From NCBI GenBank assembly GCA_002633025.1, contig NMRB01000021.1, positions 487,356-551,355 on the forward strand: a DNA stretch of 64,000 bases, in the 5' to 3' direction. Positions 12,701 through 24,800 of the stretch are shown piece by piece. Below the pieces are notes generated by a model, which saw nothing but the letters and a program-made list of their open reading frames with translations, did not search any database and was not told where the DNA came from. The DNA is from Notospermus geniculatus (lineage: Eukaryota; Nemertea; Pilidiophora; Heteronemertea; Lineidae). Within the stretch, counting starts at the first letter, position 1. Every line of letters starts with the position of its first letter. The translations under genes were made by a program, and so were the position numbers.

Positions 12701-15092
12701 GTATTACTCTAATACCTTTATTTTGCACATTATGCCTTTCACCAGAGTTAAATCTTTTATGGAAATGAAGTATGTTTGCAAGTCTATAGAGTTTTTTAAG
12801 AACCGAGAGGGAACTTCTCTCGGAAACACTACACAGTTAGAGAGGTGCTATCCGGCCGGTAGTTTTTCTGCAACGAAATAAGGAAGAGACACCAACATCA
12901 CTTCACAATCGATGCCTAAGAAACGACTACTTACCTTAACCTACATGTACATGTACTTACAAACATTTTTTTCCGAAGATGGTAGAACTGAGGCTCGGCT
13001 CGCTTATGAATTTTTGTAATGATCTATCAAAAATATACGAGCCTCCGGAGAAGATAACACCACTTTTCCCCAAGACATATTCCTTTCAACAGCCACACCA
13101 ACCTTACCAGCTTTACCAACCCGATGCTCACCTACAATAGTTGCTTTTGGTAAAAACATATCAACTTAGTTTATCTTACCTGGTAGTCCTGTGACGTTGT
13201 TCGCCTTAAGTATCTTCATAACTTCAGCTAAACTCGGGGTTGTCGGTGCTTTATTACCGGCTTTCGAAGTTGCTGATTTCGGTTTTTGTGTCACACTTTT
13301 GGGCTTCGTAGTCTTTGACGTCTTGTGCGCACTGGCCGTCGTTTTGACCTGTCCTTTGCTGCCGCCAGTTAGTTTTTTCAGCAGCTTTTTGTAGACGGGT
13401 TGGTTCGCTGCAGCAGTCTTCGTTTTCGGTGTGGTTTTAGATTTACTGATTTTTAGGATTCGTTTTATACTCAAACGAAACTTTCTCTTGATGCCTTTCA
13501 GTAACTTATCAGGTTTCGATTTCGATCCCTTCTTCTTGCCCAATGGATAAGGTGTTAAACCAGCCGATAGTTTCTGAAGGAGTTTTTTATCTAAAGGTAA
13601 ATCTGCCGTTGGAACTTGACCGTTTGCAGTCTTCTTGCTTTCCTTATGAGCTTTTGGTGTCTTTGATGCTGCTGCAGCGGTAGGTTTAGTCTGGTTACTG
13701 CTGCCACCAGACAACATTTTCAGGAGCGATTTACTTATTGCAGATGAAGGTGATACCTTTGATGTTGTGCCATGCTGTGGTTTACTGGTCAGACTTCCGT
13801 TCTCAAGCCCATACATGTTTGTTATCTTCTCCATACTGGGGGCTTTCTCAATAGTCCGCCTTCTCGGAGGGAAATCAGATTCATGCTTAACTTCTTTCAC
13901 CAATTGGTTCATATCAGGAAGCCTCGTTTTCTTTCGGTCTGGTATAACTGTGGGAGGGCCACCTAAATTTGCTCTCGTCGTCTTTGTTCCTTCAATGACC
14001 TGTGAGAGTAGATTGGCAAGCTCAGTTTCGTTGGTCGAAGTACTTTGTGGCTTTTTCATTTTCTTAAGCAGATCCTCTAGCTTTTTTGCGGCTGTCTTTT
14101 TTGGTGGAAGAGTTGCCTTCTTTATCGCGGATTTTGGTGTCTTTGAAGCACCTTTTGCAGCATTTTTGTTACCTTTTTGTGCTGCAGATGGTGCTTTTGG
14201 TGTCGCCTTCTTCGTCACTTTCTTGGTGGTACCTACTTTCTTGGTGGTACCTTGTGCAGCCTTCATTAGTTCGGCTATCTGAGCCGCAGACGGCACCTTC
14301 GGTGTCATTTTTGATTTTTTCTTCTTGGGACTTGTCCCACTTATCAATCTGGCTAGCTCGGCGGCAGATGGCATCTTCGGTGTCGATGTCTTTAGTTTCT
14401 TGGATGATGTGCCCTTTACACCCTTCCCTTGGTTTGCAGATGCTTTCGGCGCTGTAGTCATCTTTTTGATTGGTTTCTTTGTCGATTTCACTTGTTTCTT
14501 TTTAGTAGCTCCTTTCACAATGGCAGATGACGCCCCTTTAGCAGGTTTCTTCGTTGTGAGTTTGGGCTTGCCACCTTTAGCAGGTTTCTTCGTTGTGGGC
14601 TTGGGCTTGCCACCTTTAGCAGGTTTCTTCGTTGTGGGTTTGGGCTTGCCACCTTTAGCAGGTTTCTTCGTTGTGGGTTTGGGTTTGCCACCTTTCGCTG
14701 GTTTTTTCGTTGTGGGTTTGGGTTTGGTACCTTTCGCTGGTTTCTTCGTTGTGGGTTTGGGCTTGCCACCTTTAGTAGGCTTCGTTGTGGGTTTGGGTTT
14801 GCCACCTTTAGCAGGCTTCTTCGTTGTAGATTTGGCCTTGCCACCCGCGAGCTTTGAGGTGCCCTTAGATTTTGGTGTAGGTTTCTTTGATTTCGGAAGT
14901 AACTTGGCTTGTTTGGATGGGGATTTTGGCTTGACAGTTGTATGTTTTTTTGATGCGGCGTGGGTAACTACCTTCTTAGTGGCTGCCCTTTTTTTAAGTT
15001 CAGCTATTAGTTTGGCAATCTCCTTGTCTTTGGATGCGGGTGACATTGTTGTGGTTTTAGCTGCCCGATGCTTTGTCGTAGTGGTTGCCTTG
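6075..15092 (-). CDS. Inverted copy of the VWA/Cys-knuckle/Ala-Pro-Lys gene, plus its upstream Lys-rich exon (partial)
   Basis: On the minus strand, 5' to 3', the exons are: Lys-rich repeat 13180-15092; Cys knuckle 11201-11263; VWA 10397-10933; knuckles 9724-9783, 8989-9036, 8703-8750, 8315-8374, a degraded one near 8110-8170, 7929-7985, 7664-7726, 7432-7500; double knuckle 7148-7312; knuckle 6930-6994; and the start of the long exon, 6750 down to the gap at 6075. Nearly all exon lengths match the plus-strand copy (63, 537, 60, 48, 48, 60, 57, 63, 69, 165 and 65 nt). Introns differ by SNPs, indels and element insertions. I read this as an allele (haplotype contig) placed in inverted orientation; a real inverted paralog is the alternative. 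The gene is truncated at both contig ends. Confidence 0.7.
9107..9230. repeat. Foldback insertion present only in the left arm
   Basis: Near-perfect 48-bp stems (9114-9161 and 9174-9221) around a 12-base loop; tips read CTTCTGCAAGCGCCCGG. The right-arm equivalent (about 17850) runs straight across, so it is a polymorphic insertion or deletion between the two copies. Confidence 0.8.
10397..10933 (-). CDS. VWA-domain exon, inverted copy
   Basis: 537 nt, the same length as 16149-16685. The protein is almost identical to the plus copy; one visible change is VMVQKLVLG versus VMVEKLVLG. Flanked by AG and GT signals on the minus strand, with phase 1 at both ends. Confidence 0.85.
11944..13179 (-). 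other. Intron between the Lys-rich exon and the first Cys knuckle (unique to this contig)
   Basis: AT-rich, no convincing ORF and no CPxG motif with splice signals. The right contig ends before this region, so there is no second copy to compare. Confidence 0.5.
13180..15092 (-). CDS. Lys/Pro/Thr-rich repeat exon (5' end lost at contig join)
   Basis: About 637 open codons on the minus strand, ending at a consensus donor (CTACCAG/gtaaga) in phase 1, matching the phase of the next Cys exon. The reading frame across the N at 15093 is not real, so the exon start is unknown. Content: a basic N-terminal part; eight copies of a 13-residue unit (KPKPTTKKPAKGG type, about 14530-14850); then several short Leu-rich segments after Pro-Ser (PSAAELARLISGT, PSAAQIAELMKAAQGT, PSLAEVMKILKANN) separated by Lys/Thr/Ser-rich linkers. 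No Cys is visible. This is probably an intrinsically disordered, strongly basic, extracellular matrix or adhesive type segment. Histone H1-like composition is superficial; the splice context argues against a nuclear protein. Confidence 0.7.
14530..14860 (-). repeat. 39-bp coding minisatellite (8 units)
   Basis: Tandem 39-nt units encode the 13-residue KPKPTTKKPAKGG repeat. One unit is shortened by one codon (GKPKPTTKPTKG) and some have single substitutions. Unit number is likely to vary between alleles. Confidence 0.85.
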
Positions 15093-15093
15093 N
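15093..15093. other. Single-N contig join inside a repeat
   Basis: Sequence 15110-15161, just right of the N, is the terminal part of the element family seen whole at 27986-28807 (GAGTATGAATCAGCC end). A contig ending inside a dispersed repeat is expected. The Lys-rich exon on the left is cut here. Confidence 0.85.
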
Positions 15094-15815
15094 TGAATGT
15101 GCACACGCAGTGAAATTGATCATAGTCGGCGCAAAATCCGGACGGAGTATGAATCAGCCTTAATGATGGCGCAGATTCCCCAGGCACTTTGCATGTTAAA
15201 GTGTACTTTCAAGGAGTCAATTCGAATTCGCAACGCTGAGAGACCACCCTCGCATCTGTTGGTACGTTACGTTGAAGTTGAAAACAAAGTGGTAAGTAGA
15301 TATTTGTTCAGCTCTTTGGAACCTTAACGGACCCCTGTCATGGTCAAAAAGCTACTCATGGTCCCCTTGCGGCATAAATTGCACCATCATCAAATTGTGT
15401 GATCAAATTCAAGAGTAATCGTGGTTGCTACCATGAATGTTGACAACAAATAGTCTCCGTTGCAATGTACTCTAAATCAGTGCATGTAGCTTCTCAAAAT
15501 TATTCGCCTAACTTCACATTGAAACTTGTTCGATTAACATTCTTTGCTGTGTAACTTATTGAATATAGAGTACATACCACATTTCTTCCTGTTTTTCAGT
15601 TCCTTTACTTTTCAGTTTAATAAGTTGGTGTTTTTCGTGAACCGCTCTTGCTCCCAATCTCTTAATGTTCCCGCTGCTTTATGTTTTCAAAATGTATTTG
15701 ATATTTCTTTGAATGCTTTTCTTTCCTTCCTTTATTTGTTTGTTACTTTGCTTAAATCTTGTCTAAGACTTATGACCTCACAACACTAACATATTTTTCT
15801 TTTTTTCTTTTTCAG

Positions 15816-15878
15816 CACCATGTCCTAGCGGACAACAAAAAGTTAATGGAAAATGCGTGGCAATCGGGCATAAGTTAC
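15816..15878 (+). CDS. Cys mini-exon upstream of the VWA domain
   Basis: A 63-nt exon after a long pyrimidine tract; donor gtacgt; phase 1-1. Encodes APCPSGQQKVNGKC-V plus a short tail. The inverted copy reads CPVGQQ and is otherwise nearly identical. Confidence 0.7.
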
Positions 15879-18800
15879 GTACGTCAGCCTTTATCTTTCA
15901 TTTACCACATCCGATTACACGTAAACATCATCTTACCAATGCCATATCGAAATCCACAATATTGCCGAAAACCTATAATAACATGCATTCATCAGTTATG
16001 CAATCAGGCCCCTTAAAGGCCTACTAAGAAGTGGAATCACCAGGAATGGCTTTCTTTTCTTAAGGGTGCTAGCCTATCGGAATTCAGACCCCAAATTTCC
16101 TGAGGATACTGTTATAACAATAGCTTAATTTTATCCTCATTTCAACAGAGAAAGCTGATATCGTCATCGCCGTCGACCTGTCTGGAGATCTCGGCAAGGA
16201 CAACCTAAAGGTTGTTAAACAGTTCGTGAAGCTCTTCATCAAAGGTATAGACACGGGCCAATCAAAGATGCGAGTGGCTCTGGTTGGCTTCAGCAATGAA
16301 ATCTTCATCTACGCATACCTCGAAACGTTCAAGGACAAGAAAGAAATAGATCCGAGGATAGACGCAATGAAATACACAGCAGGACACGCGGATGTTGGTA
16401 AACTTCTACACTTCGTAGGGAATACGATGTTCACGACGAAAGGGGCTAGACCAGGCGTCCAGAAGGTTCTTTTCATCTTAGCAGGCGGAAAGACTACCGA
16501 TGCTAAATCAGCGCATGTGAACGCAGCCACCTTGCGGAAACAAGCCAGGATTTTCTACATTGGTATAGGAAATAATATTGACCCAGAGCAACTCTGGGGC
16601 CTGACGTATCAGGGGTACTGGTTCATTGTCAAGCCCGCTGATCTGGTCGGTATCGTCAGAGTCATGGTGGAGAAACTGGTCCTAGGTAAGGGGCTACACA
16701 AACCTATGATGTTCTTTACGTACCAGGCTAGTTCTTGCTGTAGGACTCTGAGCGTTCGGCACTGTAGCAAGGAAGCTGTGTTCTGGAGGGAATTTGTCTT
16801 GGTTATATGTAGTATACTGGTATGCAGAAATGCCGATGTGTCATAGTTCGGAAGACCGATGAATACAGCAGAGGTCGTCATGCAGGTGACTGTAATGATA
16901 CCAAAGCACGACGAAGGAGATGAATGTTTTAGCTATACTTCGCGACCCTCATGTTGTTCATTTCATTTTTACACTGCATCTTAGGAAAGAGCCATGGTTG
17001 ACCCTCCTGGGCCAGCCTGGTTCCTTTTCCTGCAGAAATCAACGAAATAGGTTGTCGAGTGGAAGACGGCAAACCCAACAAACTCGGCAGCCAACACGAC
17101 ATCATATCACTCGCATTTACAAAACTCAGGGAGGGTCAGCAAAATATCAAACACACACAAATTCGAAACGATTTTCTTGGCGGAAGAGTAGAAATCAAAT
17201 TTAGTGAGTCGGCCACGAGGAGCTGATGTGATTGCAGATATTTTCTCTAAGGCTCTTCTTCCTGAGTTTCCGACATTTCTATTTGCAGACCTCCGCTGTA
17301 AAATCGGTTACCAATTGGTTCGGGATACCTGTTACAAGATGTTTATTCGTGAGTCTGCTTTAGTTGCTTTAGGAACTGCGCGCGGGTGAACAACCATGGC
17401 TCTTCAAAAGATGCAAATAATGTCAAGAAATAAAGTAGAAAAATACGATCACAATCTCGCAATTAGCTATTTTTGTCAGTTTATTTTACCACTTCTGCAG
17501 TTTTCTTCTGGACCTATTCTTCGTTTGACCCCCAAAAGTGTTAAATACCTTCGTTTGGAGAAGCATGGGAGTTCATCCGTTGCGCTTTTTGCGATTTCAA
17601 TATCTTATGAAAGATCGAGGTAATGACGCGCGTGAGTGTGTGAGGACACTCATTCTTTTTTACCTGAAGTCAGGAAAGTCCAACATTCTCGGCATTTGGC
17701 TAACAGATATGAAAGATGGGCGGTAAGTTCACATGATGCACTTTGCCGTTAACGTTGAACTTCAAAAAGAGTGTCATCGTTGCAACATTTCCACAGGGAC
17801 GAAAGAGATCATGGACACTTTAATCGTTTTGAACGTATTTTTACATTATCAATTTTCAAACCACATTTGGCCACATTAAAACCAACATAATGAGAAACTT
17901 GCTCTTCTATCACAGAATATGTCTGCCCACCAGGAATGGCAAGAAAGGGGACCACCTGCGCATGTAAGCAATATTCATGTCTTTTCATAAAAACCGTCGC
18001 TGCCGAATAAAAGATAACCTATGATTCCAATGGACATTTCAGCCTGTTCTGATTGTTGTCCAAGATGACCCTCGGAAACGGTATGCCGAGGTGCAGTCTA
18101 TCCGAGATCATCATCGCTTACATGTAGGCCGTAAAGTACATGCATGCACATGTGACCGGTACATTATTTCTCTTATAATAAAATTGGCAATATGCAAGCG
18201 CGCCAATCGTTCAGTAAGACAAACAATTATCCTCCTAAAATCTCATCATACAAGCATTTTGGTATGTTTTCAGTCTCAAAATGTCCTCCGCAGTACCTCC
18301 ACACATCTGGAATTTGCCTCGGTAAGTAGATGGAGTGACTGTTTGAGATAGGCTAATGCTCTTCTGTTTTTCCATGGACCATGCACATAGGCCTACCTCT
18401 CTCTGTCATTACACTATTATGTCCAAAGGGGTGAGCACATGGTACATGGACCATTTCATTCTAGTTCGTGGGGATTCGCCCGCCAAAGTCGCCACAGTGT
18501 TACCTGGGCTTTATGCAACCGCCAGTGGGCGAATTTGCAAAGGTTGAAATGGGAGGTCAACCACATGACTTCGTCATCAGGTCAAACCAAAAGAAGCCAT
18601 AATGTCGATGTATAAACAATCCGGTTTATTTTCGTATCTTCATTCGATTATAGCTGCAAACAACGTCAAGTATTGTCCCACGGGTTATGTATGGACTGGC
18701 AAGGGATGCACAGGTAAGAATTGCATTCGAAGGAAAAAAAAACGTCCACACCTGTAGGCCTACATGTATGTGCATTACGACTACAATATCATTTAGCAAG

Positions 18801-21800
18801 GTTGCCCCTGCATTCATGTACATGTATACATGTACATTGTACTTGCGTGTCCAAGGGCCACTGGGCAACATTCAGGTCCATGCAAGAAAAGTAACTTTGG
18901 AGACGAACCTTGTGCATCCACGACTTGCCCACCTGTCGGTAATTTCAGAGTTTTAGGTGTGATATTGAAACTCCTAGAGATAGGAACGTTTGCCAAACAG
19001 TAGACGAGTTGTCCCAAGGGTGAACCAGGCCTATCAGTTTTGGAAGTGTAAAGCCTCGCTTATGTCGCCCTACGCTGTGATAGAAACAGCGTCAACAAGT
19101 TGCAACTGATATCTTATGTCGCCACCGACTAAAAAAACACCGATCGGTCGCAACTACCTGGAACTAGTTTATCGCCGTCTTTTGAATGCTTATGTCGACA
19201 CGGATTTCTTTTGATTTTAAGTAACGTGGTGATTAGGTCACGTGGTGACGTTAGGCCACGTGGAATGTAAAGCGAATTTCATTGGCTGTCTTCAGGATAC
19301 AGTTGTCAACTAGTCGCTGAAGTTGAACATGTGCGACTTTCAGGATCTGGATATTTTTAGTTGGCAACTAGTTGGCAACTACATGTAGTTACTCTCTGAC
19401 GCCCGAGAGCTTATGTCACCTAGTAATTGTGACTAATTAGTTCCAACTACGCGCCGATTATCAGTTGCCAACTAGTTCTGACTGTACGTAAGGGCGACAT
19501 AAGCGAGGCTATCAGTTGCCAACTAGTTCTGACTGTACATAAGGGCGACATAAGCGAGGCTTAAAGCCTCGTTTATGTCGCCCTTACGTACAGTCAGAAC
19601 TAGTTGGCAACTGATAATCGGCGCGTAGTTGGAACTAATTAGTCACAACTACAAGGTGACATAAGCTCTCGGGCGTCAGCGAGTAACTGGTTGCCAACTA
19701 GTTGCAAACTAAAAATATCCAGATCCTGAAAGTCGCACTTGTTCAACTTACTTAAAATCAAAAGAAATCTGTGTCGACATAAGCACTCAAAAGACGGCGA
19801 TAAACTAGTTCGAGGTAGTTGCGACCGATCGGTATTTTTCTAGTCGGTGGCGACATAAGTTATCAGTGGCAACTAGTTGACGCTATTTCTATCACAGCGT
19901 AGGGCGACATAACCGAGGCTTAAGAGAGAACTCACAGAAGGCGTTATATTTCAGTAATGACAAACCCACGTTGTCCTCTGGGGACAGTGTTGAAGGGTTC
20001 TAGTTGTGAAGGTAGGAAATAATTTTATCTCATGTAACCTCAGGTTTGATGTAGTCATGTGCCGAAAAGGACCTCGAAATGTGGGTGTTTCTTGCAGAGC
20101 ACTTCAATCACGAAACAACTGATCTATTATTACCCAATTTTGGGGGCCCTCTAAAGGGCGTTTCTTTGATAAAAATCAGTGTGTTAATTCCTGTTTCAGC
20201 CGTCGGCTGCCCGAAAGGATACGTTAGGTTTGGGGATTTATGCGCACCAACTAAGATACCTGGTAAGCGTTGTGGCATCCATTGGTTTCTTAATTTGATG
20301 GGAACACGTAGAACTGACTTAAGGTTAAAAGATTTATGGTAAAAGCATTGTGTAAAAATTTTTCCTATTGCGACTCCACTCCGTAGTGTGGGTACAATTA
20401 TATCTAGGAAAGGACAAGTTGCCCTTGCCAGATGTAAAGACCTGTCCACACTCTGCAACGCAGTTGCGACGGGATTGCCTCGTTGTGGGAGAAAAGATTA
20501 GTAGTACGACCTTTGGTATCCACACTAGGCCTATGTGACTCGCCGCAGCACCTTATTGCGATTCAAACAGAATTATGACTTACAACCACAGTCATCACAT
20601 CATTTTCTTTGCAATAGTTGTAGGGGGCCCTGCGCCAAACGTGAACAAGAATGCAAATGCCACAACATCGGTAAACTGTCCGCCAAACAGTAAACGAGAA
20701 GGCAAATACTGCAGATTGGCCTGCCCAAGTAACTCAGTTCTCCTCGGAGGACAGTGCCAGAAGATCATAAAAAAGGTGCAACGTAAGTACTGGTAAAAGG
20801 TAGTCAAACTCCATGAGCAGCTTCTCTCAGACAAGAAAAATAGTCTATACACGTGTAAATCTCTCCTAAAACATGTGTTAAGCACATGTACATGTACAAT
20901 GTACAATGCATTACATGTACTTCTACGATGAAGGGAGTCTTCTAAGATCAAACCATTTGTCAGATGTTTTTCAACCCCTACGCGAAAAGAACGGATCGGA
21001 TAGTAGCCGTAGATTGAAAATATAATGGGCTGATTATTTAGCACCGTTCTGATACCGATGGATATTCTCTTTGGTAGTCATACACTGATGTGTCATGGGA
21101 CGGACGTAATTTTTACCGATTTTTAGTAATTTAGTTTCCTTCCACTACAGCAACGGCACCAGGATCATGTCCAGACGGATACGTTTTCCTGTATTCAGTG
21201 TGTCTAAAGATGGGGGTAATAAAAACAACTACCTTGGGTTAGTAGCTTAATAATTTAAGCTTTTAATAATAAATTGAAAGGATATTGGTTATTCAACACT
21301 ACCACCAACTGTATCTAATTATATTTGAATTCATCCTGAGTATAGGCCTACCGTATTCGATAAGACAAGTAGCCTATTTTAACTTATCTTCCAGTTACTG
21401 CGGCGCAAGCCTGGCAGATGTATAAGAAAAACAAAGTCATCATGGCGGCCACTGGTCCGAAACAACCTTCACCTCCACCACTGACAATGGCAGAGAAATT
21501 ACTAGCGATGATTAACAATGAAACCACCAGTTATACACTCCCTGAAGGAAGTCAAAATGCCAAAGGGCAGCAACAAGTACCAAAGCCAACAGTGAATCTG
21601 CATGAAACAGCACCGGTTAAGAAACCGACTAAACCAAAGAAAGCACAGCCGAAAAAGGCAGCGGGTACCACCCCAAAGGCACAGGGGACTGACATCTTAC
21701 AAAAGACAATAGCTGAGCTCATGGCCGACGAGTTGAAATTACCGATTAAGGTGTCGACGAAAGCAGCATCGGCTAGCACAAAACCACCTGGCGTAGTGAA

Positions 21801-24800
21801 AAAACAACCCAAATCTAAAACTGCTCCTCCAGTGAATCGAGCCAACCCAATTCCTGCCGTAGGCGTAACGAAAAAAGCAACTCAGGCACCTGACACGCTT
21901 CCACCACTTGCAGTTGGGCAAAAGGCACCCGTAAAGGTGAAAGGGGTGACTGTTCCTGCAGATCCGTATGTAGCTCCTGGCATGCCAGGGGCAAGTGGTG
22001 TCAACAATGCCAAAACGTATGCGGCAGTTCCATCGAATGTCCTTTCGAAGGAACTGCTTAGTCTAGTAAACGCAGCAAAAACAAATTCAACGCCTTTGGG
22101 GGTAGGAAACGCTTCCGATGTGATTGCACCCGCCGCAAAACAAAAGTCAAAACAACTCAATGCACAAATTACAGCATTAAAGAAGAAAAGTGCTTCAGGA
22201 AAGTCAAAAGTTAAAGTTGTAGACTTTCTCAGTCAAGAAGCCGGGGCAACGACGATGAAGGCATTGGCGGGGCAGAATCCTCCTGCAGTGAAAAAGACGA
22301 AAGCGAAGACAGGACTGGATGAAGTGTATGGGATATCTCCGTCCGCCGCAGCAGTTCCAAACAAACCCGCTGTTTCAGAGAAAGGACCACCCGTAATGGA
22401 AAGCCTGAATAGTTTGGGCCAACTACAACCAAAAGCGGTGGCGTCAGCGGCTCCAGCCCCTACTATAGCGTCACAAACCTTACCTGTAAAAGCTGCCAAA
22501 CCGGTCACTGTCAAACCAGCACAGCCATTGCCGCCAACAGTATTGACATCGAAGCCTAAAACTCTGAAAGTGACACCTAAAACAGTTGCTTCGGAACCAA
22601 GAGCGATCAAATTAGCCAACATTGCACCTCCTCTCACGAATGAACTACCATCAGCATCAACTGCGAATCCGGTGAAAGGGGTAAAGAAAAGTGCACCAAC
22701 ATCTTCATCAAAAGTACTGCCACCACAGAATAAGGCAGCACCTCCTGTGAAGAACGCACCTCCAGCATCAGTACCTGTGGTGGCTGCAAAACTGACACCA
22801 ATGCCTGCGGCGGCTAACCAGGTTGCTGTTGGCACAACTGGTAAACCTGTGTTGCCGCAACAAGTTCCGGAGAAAGCAGCTCCACCAGCAAAGGGTAAAG
22901 CACCAAATCCCGCTGTTCCTCTCCAGACGGCCCAATCGAATGCTACGGCACCTAAATTGAAGACCGCCAAAGTTCCAGTGGTGGTTCAGCCTGTTGTAGC
23001 TGTGAAGACTACCACCAAAGCATCGGTAAAGCAACTAGCTGCAAAACCTGCGGTGACAAAGCCGGTTGTAACACCAGTCGGCTTTACCATACCGAAAGCT
23101 TGGGAATCGGGTGTTGGAGTGTCAAAAGGGAAAGGAACAGGAGCTGTCGTTAAGCCGTCGAAGTTGAAGGATGCCGACAAACTTAAGCTTCAAAAGCTTT
23201 TACAGGTTGGACCCAAGCAGACAAAATTAAAAGCCGCGAAGGTCGGTGCACCGAATAAACCGCCCACTGTACAGCCGCATCCAGTGACAGCACCCGTCGT
23301 GAAAAAGATCAAACCGCCGGTGGTACAGCAGCAGAAAATGGCTGCCGCTCCTAATGCTGGTGTATCACCACAACAAATTGCCACACCAAAGGCTGTTGCA
23401 CCAGTGGTTAATGCTGCTTCACCGGAGTTGCAGCCTAAAGTGGCCGCGCCGAAAGCAAGTTCTGCTGGGAAACAGGTGCAAGGAAATAAGGTTTTGTCGA
23501 ATCCAATTGTCAAGCAGAAAACTCCAGATTTGTTCAAGCCGTCTTTGAGTACCCAGGGCGGTGTTATCAAGACACAACCACAACCTAAAACAAAACAATC
23601 ATTGCCGGTGCAAGGGCAAGAAGCACCTAAGGTAGCACCTCCTGTTAAACAACCCTTTCAGGTACAACCAATAAAAACAAAAGGAACAGGTCATGTTTCT
23701 AAAATCCCAAAGAAGAAGGAACTAGCGGCTGCAAGTTTTACACCCCCGACTCTGCCACCGTCACCACTGCTAACAACATCCAAATTGGCTCCCAAGGCAC
23801 CAGTGGTGGGACCAGTATCGAATGCATTTGTCCCCCAAGAGTTTTCACCTGCTGTCATCCCCAAAACTGGTTCAAAGAAAACTGACTCTACCACATCGGC
23901 AGTTCCAGTGGGAGGTGCTCCAAAACAGACTCCTCAACCTGCTGCAAAAATTGCACCGGTGCCCAATACTGATAGTCCAAAACCTGTGCCAGTGGGTCCT
24001 GGCCTTCCGTCTTCGCCAAATACCGTTGCCCCACAGCAAAATGCAGCTGTGCCTGCACCGGCACCAAACGCAGCTGTACCTAACCAATCCAAGACAGCTG
24101 TTGCAGCAACATTACCAAATGCGGGAGTACCTGGACCAGTATCAAGTTCAAAGGCAACAATACCCGTGTCGGCGTCAAATACCGCTCCATCTTCTTCGAT
24201 TGCTGCCGCAAAACCAGTTCCAGATAGTCTTTCTGACTTACCAAACAAAGACGGAATGCCACCGGCACACATTAAAGGACCCCCTAAGCCTTCTCCAACG
24301 CCCTTAAAGGTTCAAAAGGCAGGACAGAAAAGTCATTTTCCAAGTGCTGGAACATCGAAAACCCAAAATATTCCATCGACAGCTCAACAGCAACAACCTC
24401 CAAGTTCACAGGTATCGGCATCGCCTGCAAATAGTGCAGCAGTCACTCAAACAGTCCCGCCGGTGGCCATAGTGATGCAGCAGCAAGTGCCAGCAGTTCC
24501 GGCGCAAAGTAATGTCGCTGCAAACTCTCAAACACAGACAAATACGGCAGCTGTCAATGCCAACATTCCAAACACTGCTACGAAACCAGACGTGACAAAC
24601 GCAACTCAACCAGTGGTGGCAAACGCACAGACGTTATTGGCTGGGTCAAAAGGGAAGAAAACCAAAAAAGTCTCAGCGAGCCCAAAGACAGAAACAAAAT
24701 CAAAAACAACGAATTTGCCCAGTTGGATTGAACCCAAATCTGTTAAAGTTGACAAGAAAACAACCAAAAACCCAAAGGTGAAGAAAAAGAAGAAGCGTCC

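Larger units (their letters stand above)
15162..22070 (+). repeat. Right arm of large inverted duplication
   Basis: Reverse-complement partner of 6075-11943. Exons are conserved in length; introns carry numerous SNPs and indels. See the left-arm entry. Confidence 0.9.

Noticed and set aside
14325-15113. 262-codon plus-strand ORF (Gly/Leu/Phe-rich) opposite the Lys-rich exon
   Set aside because: It is the complement of the 39-bp repeat; the minus frame has the splice donor and matches the phase of the next exon.
15114-15165. Start of the Lys-rich protein as read across the N at 15093
   Set aside because: The sequence right of the N belongs to a dispersed repeat end and to another contig.
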